Positions 61,401-64,000 of a stretch of 64,000 nucleotides of DNA are shown one piece after another; the first letter of the stretch is position 1, and each line of letters starts with the position of its first letter. Below the pieces are notes generated by a model. It was not told the DNA's origin, ran no database searches, and saw only the letters and a list, made by a program, of their open reading frames with translations. The DNA comes from Alicyclobacillus sacchari (GTDB lineage Bacteria > Bacillota > Bacilli > Alicyclobacillales > Alicyclobacillaceae): positions 47,407-111,406 of the forward strand of contig NZ_SORF01000010.1 in the NCBI RefSeq assembly GCF_004366795.1, written 5' to 3'. The translations under genes and the position numbers were made by a program.

Positions 61401-63565
61401 CTGGCGAACATCTCGCGTATACCGTGACACATCGGTTTGGTGGAACGCAGTTTGCCGCTGCAGCAGATGGCATCGAGTGGACGTTCGACATCGGCGTGCC
61501 GCCGCGCGATCCGGTAAAAATGATGCGCCTGGTGCTGCGCAACACGGGGCATCAACCAAAGCGGCTGGCCCTTAGCTACTACGCGGAATGGGTGCTGGGT
61601 GTGTCGCGCGAAGGCCAGGCCTCGTTTGTCGTCAGTGACTGGGACAGGGAAAGCGGGACACTTATCGCTCGCAACACATACCAAGAGACATTTCGTAGTG
61701 CGATCGCGTTCTTGCACATGGCGGGGGATGGCTTGAGCGATGTGGAATGGACGGCCGATCGCGACGCATTCTTTGGAACATCAGGTTCGTTTGCCCGTCC
61801 CGCGGGTTTATTTGAACGACATCTATCGGCCAAAGGCGGTGCCGTATCCAACGCCTGCGGCGTCGTGAGAGGCGAGATCGAAGTTCAGCCAGGAAAAGAA
61901 GCAACCGTCGTCGTTCTCTTAGGTTGCGCACCATCCGTGGACGAGGTGCAGAATCTTGTGCGAACATACCAGGGTCCTCGGGCATGTGCAAAAGCCTTCG
62001 CCGAAACGGCGGAGTTTTGGCAGAAGACGTTGGGCAGGGTGCAGGTGTCGACGCCGGATCGGTCGTTTGACATTCTGATGAATGGATGGCTTCTGTACCA
62101 AGCCCTAGCGTGTCGCTTGTGGGCGCGTACCGCTTTTTACCAGGCAGGGGGCGCATTCGGCTTTCGCGATCAACTGCAAGACGCCTTATCGCTCTTGCAT
62201 GCCGATCCTGCGTATCTACGGGCACAAATTCTCCGCAACGCCGCGCACCAGTACGAAGAGGGTGACGTACAACACTGGTGGCACGAAGAAACCGGAAAGG
62301 GAATTCGGACAAAGTTTTCGGACGATCTACTTTGGTTGCCGTATGCGCTCTCGCGCTATGTGGAGCACACGGGGGATCATTCCATACTCAGCGAGCGCGT
62401 TCCGTTTCTCACGAGTCGGCCGCTCTCCGAAGACGAGCTTGAGCGCTACGAAGACACGGTCGTCGGTGATGCCTCAGGCACCATTGCGGAACACTGCCTA
62501 CGAGCCGTCCTGCGCGGACTTCGCTTTGGTGAGCACGGGTTGCCGCTCATCGGTATCGGCGATTGGAATGACGGCTTCAGCCGCGTCGGTGCACAGGGCC
62601 GAGGTGAAAGTGTCTGGCTCGCGTGGTTTTTGATCGACGTGATCGACCGCGTGCTCCATTTAGACGATCCGGTGCTTACCTCGGACATTCGCTCCCGCTT
62701 GTGGAGTGCACGCGAACAACTGATACACGATGTCAACGAGCATGCATGGGATGGCGTATGGTATCGCCGAGCGTTCACGGATGCGGGCCAGTGGCTCGGT
62801 TCCATCGTGGATCGGGAGTGCCGAATTGACGCGATTGCACAATCTTGGTCCGTCATCTCTGGTGCTGCGCCACCGGAGCGTCAGTTGCGGGCGATGCGCT
62901 CGTTCGATCGCGAATTGGTCGATCGCAGCCTGCAGATTGCACGGCTTCTGACCCCTGCGTTCGATGCGACAAATCCAAGCCCGGGATATATTCAGGGATA
63001 TCCGCCTGGCATTCGCGAGAACGGCGGGCAGTATACACATGGCGTCATTTGGAGCATTGTCGCCTGGGCAAAGTTGGGTCGAACCGATAAGGCATTCGAG
63101 TTGTTTTCGCTGTTGAACCCGATTCACCATGCCAAAACCAGGCGTGAGGTCGAGTTATACGGCAACGAACCCTATGTCATGACAGCCGATATCTATACGG
63201 CAAGTCCGCATCCAGGACGGGCGGGGTGGTCGTGGTACACGGGGGCCGCTGGGTGGATGTATCAAGCTGGATTGGAGGCTATTTTGGGGGTTGTTCGCCG
63301 GGCGGATCGACTGTATATACGACCCTGTGTTCCGCCTGAGTGGGACGAGTTTGCGATCACCTATCGATATCAAAGTGCGACGTATCGCATTCGGGTGCGC
63401 TGCGAGGCCAAAGCTGAACATCGCGTGGCGACGAGTCTATGGACGTTGGATGGACAGCGCTTGAGCGAGGAGTATTTGAAACTTGCCGACGATGGCCGTG
63501 AGCACGACGTGTCACTGATTCTTGGGATGAAGCCTGAACGTGAGACCGTCACCGGAGCAATCTAA
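55487..63565 (+). CDS. Cyclic beta-1,2-glucan synthase (NdvB-like; GT84 + cyclising domain + GH94)
   Basis: The protein has 2692 residues, in the NdvB size range. After an N-terminal cytosolic part, membrane helices lie at about 385-430 and 790-840. Between them the GT84 domain has ARTMVVMPVIW, FTVDLDTKLP (DxD), LSHDILEGGFLRAG and HQRRAHRWIRGDWQ. More helices (about 900-950) precede the glycoamylase-like cyclising domain (GH189 in current naming, by recall), about 970-1390, with HGHLYNWYDT, STVDSGNFIASL, GESGYYAFDYQLNYQ and SFMAHHQGMGMLA. The rest holds GH94-type beta-sandwiches and an (alpha/alpha)6 barrel with GFRDQLQDALSLL. It builds, closes and trims beta-1,2-glucan. ATG 55487 follows AGGAGG. 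Confidence 0.92.
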   Translation: MILTDTELQVRAHEFALTDAVDPSRSKRTHLWPDVHRQVALLRSFASMLEQKRSTCVQPAEDWLLDHVAFIEMQAQVAEREWPQRTLRQLPQLQGGGRLRVLALCDDYLESVDGRYDEHTLEVYIQAFQEVAVLTTVECATLPNALRVAIIERLAASMAEVRRRHEVCHDIERLLDDVGKTGPDEQKVRRLLDRHTGGRSLTPLELVHFVHHLSEWEPDIQVVRDWLLLHIENSADSLSRIVSLEHQLQAELQVRCGNLVQSLHRLERIAWRPIFSRICRVDQILMRDPLGDYPRLDATSQDVLRERVVRLAERLAIPEALVAETSVRLAERHASNQEMADREAFFGHYLVDAQGVARLRRELANCVKPRRLPELAVRQRPLLSYIAGAGVLLIALLAMVSDWLTGGFSLPAASICAVLAALLLPVSEWVVVLVHETIARCVRPVPLLRYDFSEGLPKEARTMVVMPVIWSSVEDVDDAVDQLLVHHLANRGEYIHFAILADYPDAPSLACESDQELLERASQRITALQEEYGEHRFYLFHRDRTWNPVDRVYMGWERKRGKLVEFVELLRGKDDTGFTTILGDTSILEAVRYVFTVDLDTKLPIGVVNRMVGTIHLPYNRPRLNPDGTRVIAGYGVLQPAVSVSHASTQRSRFAALWSGETGVDPYAFAVANPYQDWFGQALFVGKGVFDVDAFYHALVNRIPDNRVLSHDILEGGFLRAGLVADIEVVEDQPATLYAHQRRAHRWIRGDWQLLYWLRRICRDRDGRPRKVDLCGLTRWQIVDHVRRSLLPPTLFAVFWLAVGGVLPGPAWAWGLVGFVSLFAPFLRGLEAMVTSTSPNWRSAAFTCAQNFVQFVLLPWTAAVHMDAVLRALYRMCISRRKLLEWVPSAHMERGRWRSHTLLYAPIGYVLTVLCCLTALAQPTLGRLTLALVLLCAWLPAQLLAGWLSQEPKVDERLARIAEHADDLRALAKEIWSFYERYVTAEDNWLPPDNVQFEPVERIAHRTSPTNVGLYLMCVVAARDFEFIDTGTMAGRIESALQTIQSLETWHGHLYNWYDTQSKAPLSPRYVSTVDSGNFIASLMVVYRALTEWAEAEPTFRDRLHALRKAVWRIVEDTDFRPLYSPAERLFALGFHVDRNEKEAILYDLLASEARQASFVAIALGQVPVSHWFTLSRTMTMANGWRTLLSWSGTMFEYLMPSLIMRHDRNTIWDDTYRGVIRRQQSYADARGVPLGISESGYYAFDYQLNYQYRAFGVPGLGLDRGLERQLVVAPYAAILALPLAPEASLKSLQQFAELGAKGAYGYYEAVDFTPERMPPGRTFEVIQSFMAHHQGMGMLAIANALLDDVMIRRFHAVPEVRATEYILQERIPKKAALLERPTSSAYVPDFDQPLTDGERRLSEVDGWEVNALANGSLAVVTTARGESSLRWHGIAVTRWREDPHRMLSGPVLYIHDVDSEIAWSATAYPTVLGGAVDVCFRPDKSQFRRSVADVESKLDIVIVPDQDVELRRLELKNTSGRSRTLEVTSFVELCLADPAADLAHPAFAKLFVETGHDEQTGFLFAKRRPRSDKDDEVWAVHALYVAEREAEPYEFETDRSAFIGRGNGLGRPQGLAGRLAGTTGSVADPAFVIRRRLHLEPGASAVLYALTSVASERERAFAAVAEFREARQAERAFQLAWVRAQIDLRHAHLSAKQSIDAQRIAAHLLRTIVLPAPRKRAIEANQLGQSALWAHGLGGDVPILAVSFASPADLPFVVLVARMHQYLCRQGLAIDLAVIDETKGGYHDALVDQIRDALARRGIAPLTRVAFLKSEQLSAAERTLLAAVARVWLRANGPSVGAQLRELTPDRKLERLDGEPLSLREQPQEPVRPVGGEFANGYGAFVDGGTAYQICVQPGAHLVRPWTNVIANPHFGCLVTELGTGYTWWRNSREYKLTPWHNDPVLDPPGECLYIRDLDTGHLMSATPQPAGEHLAYTVTHRFGGTQFAAAADGIEWTFDIGVPPRDPVKMMRLVLRNTGHQPKRLALSYYAEWVLGVSREGQASFVVSDWDRESGTLIARNTYQETFRSAIAFLHMAGDGLSDVEWTADRDAFFGTSGSFARPAGLFERHLSAKGGAVSNACGVVRGEIEVQPGKEATVVVLLGCAPSVDEVQNLVRTYQGPRACAKAFAETAEFWQKTLGRVQVSTPDRSFDILMNGWLLYQALACRLWARTAFYQAGGAFGFRDQLQDALSLLHADPAYLRAQILRNAAHQYEEGDVQHWWHEETGKGIRTKFSDDLLWLPYALSRYVEHTGDHSILSERVPFLTSRPLSEDELERYEDTVVGDASGTIAEHCLRAVLRGLRFGEHGLPLIGIGDWNDGFSRVGAQGRGESVWLAWFLIDVIDRVLHLDDPVLTSDIRSRLWSAREQLIHDVNEHAWDGVWYRRAFTDAGQWLGSIVDRECRIDAIAQSWSVISGAAPPERQLRAMRSFDRELVDRSLQIARLLTPAFDATNPSPGYIQGYPPGIRENGGQYTHGVIWSIVAWAKLGRTDKAFELFSLLNPIHHAKTRREVELYGNEPYVMTADIYTASPHPGRAGWSWYTGAAGWMYQAGLEAILGVVRRADRLYIRPCVPPEWDEFAITYRYQSATYRIRVRCEAKAEHRVATSLWTLDGQRLSEEYLKLADDGREHDVSLILGMKPERETVTGAI

Positions 63566-63616
63566 CGATCGGAAGTGTGACGGTTGCGAAGCAGGTATGG
63601 ACGAATGGACGACCCC

Positions 63617-63645
63617 TTGACACGTGCGGCGAAAGGTGTTAGGAT
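63617..63645 (+). promoter_or_regulatory. rRNA operon promoter P1
   Basis: TTGACA (63617-63622), a 17-bp spacer and TAGGAT (63640-63645). A hairpin (GCGGCGAAA with TTTTCGCCGC) overlaps it and may end the upstream gene. Confidence 0.6.
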
Positions 63646-63737
63646 GCTTTTCGCCGCTGATTCAGCGGCCTTCATCTTGCAGAGTTACGCGTCTTCAGGT
63701 TCACTTCAGATGATGGCTTTGCACCAACATCTTCTAG

Positions 63738-63766
63738 TGGACAAACGTGAGACTGCGTAGTATAGT
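63738..63766 (+). promoter_or_regulatory. rRNA operon promoter P2
   Basis: TGGACA (63738-63743), a 17-bp spacer and TATAGT (63761-63766). Confidence 0.65.
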
Positions 63767-63864
63767 AGTCGATGCCGCTTCGGACGGCGCAGTTTGCGAC
63801 GCCAAGCAGCACAGTCGGTAAGAAGCTGTTCTCGCCAGCGAGTGAGCGATGCAAAACTTACCGG

Positions 63865-63894
63865 TTGACGATGAAGTGTGAGCTGTGATATATT
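63865..63894 (+). promoter_or_regulatory. rRNA operon promoter P3
   Basis: TTGACG (63865-63870), an 18-bp spacer and TATATT (63889-63894), closest to the 16S gene. Confidence 0.6.
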
Positions 63895-63904
63895 GATTGG
63901 GCTG

Positions 63905-63986
63905 CCTCGAACGGCAGCGTCGCTCCTTGAAAACTAAACACACACCACGCCAGTTTATCTGTCTCGCGTATGCGGGATAGTGAGAT
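63905..63986 (+). other. 16S rRNA leader
   Basis: A GCTGCC-tcgaac-GGCAGC hairpin is followed by GCTCCTTGAAAACTAAAC. The latter is the conserved TTGAAAACT leader element found before 16S and 23S in Bacillales and linked to antitermination. A second hairpin near 63958-63979 may be part of the processing stem. Confidence 0.75.
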
Positions 63987-64000
63987 TTCATTGAGAGTTT
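63987..64000 (+). rRNA. rrs: 16S rRNA, 5' end only (cut by window)
   Basis: ATTGAGAGTTT at the very end matches the universal 16S start, which continues GATCCTGGCTCAG beyond the window. The context (leader element, tandem promoters) supports it. Confidence 0.85.

Noticed and set aside
55811..63421. Many frames of 60-250 codons opposite or inside the glucan synthase gene
   Set aside because: They lack ribosome binding sites and protein-like composition and lie under one long, clearly homologous gene.
3270..64000. tRNA genes, insertion sequences or prophage genes
   Set aside because: I found no cloverleaf-like sequence, transposase, integrase or terminal inverted repeat pair in the window.

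Overview
The window (64 kb, moderately GC-rich) looks like the chromosome of an acidophilic, spore-forming Gram-positive bacterium of the Alicyclobacillaceae. The case rests on gene content and signals: a kumamolisin-type acid protease (S53), a terpenoid cyclase of the sporulenol synthase type, a GH113 mannanase (a family known from Alicyclobacillus), a bacterial NO synthase, strong AGGAGG-type ribosome binding sites with frequent GTG and TTG starts, and a Bacillus-style rRNA leader. The genus is inferred by recall, not by a database search.

Layout. (1) 1-2850: the right-hand part of a large CRISPR array with 43 complete spacers. Its repeat resembles that of Geobacillus type II-C (GeoCas9), which implies transcription on the minus strand. 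No cas gene is in the window. (2) 3.0-9.4 kb: a small AbrB-like regulator, then a DUF3870-tcuA-tcuB-prpF-MFS cluster for uptake and oxidation of tricarballylate or aconitate-like acids, with intrinsic terminators in front of tcuA and prpF. (3) 9.5-17 kb: a ClC chloride transporter and divergent MarR regulator, an APC permease, sqhC, two paralogous small proteins of unknown function, and an operon of three small (partly membrane) proteins. (4) 17.1-21.1 kb: a molybdopterin oxidoreductase with an unusual C-terminal LysM domain and a missing Fe-S ligand, and a Rieske oxygenase. A 14-bp operator-like palindrome is shared exactly by regions 3 and 4. (5) 21.3-30.2 kb: kumamolisin, B12-riboswitch-controlled metE, a LysR regulator with a BenE-type transporter, an LLM oxidoreductase, and NOS. 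(6) 30.3-45.7 kb: mixed housekeeping and envelope genes, including a secreted Lys-rich protein, an acetamidase plus APC permease, a phosphodiester glycosidase, signal peptidase I, an aldo/keto reductase, prfC, an M14 peptidase, an epimerase and an SGNH hydrolase. (7) 45.8-63.6 kb: a carbohydrate region. A solute-binding-protein-like protein without a signal peptide is translationally coupled to a GAF-GGDEF diguanylate cyclase. It is followed by GH36 alpha-galactosidase, a Gfo/Idh oxidoreductase, an FGGY kinase, a GH113 mannanase, a VOC protein and a 2692-residue cyclic beta-1,2-glucan synthase. (8) 63.6-64.0 kb: three tandem promoters and the leader of an rRNA operon; the window ends in the first bases of 16S rRNA.

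The strongest leads for something undescribed are the cytosolic binding-protein/diguanylate-cyclase pair, the LysM-tagged Mo enzyme with its shared operator, and the two-member small-protein family. All functional statements come from reading the sequence and from recall of families. No search was run.
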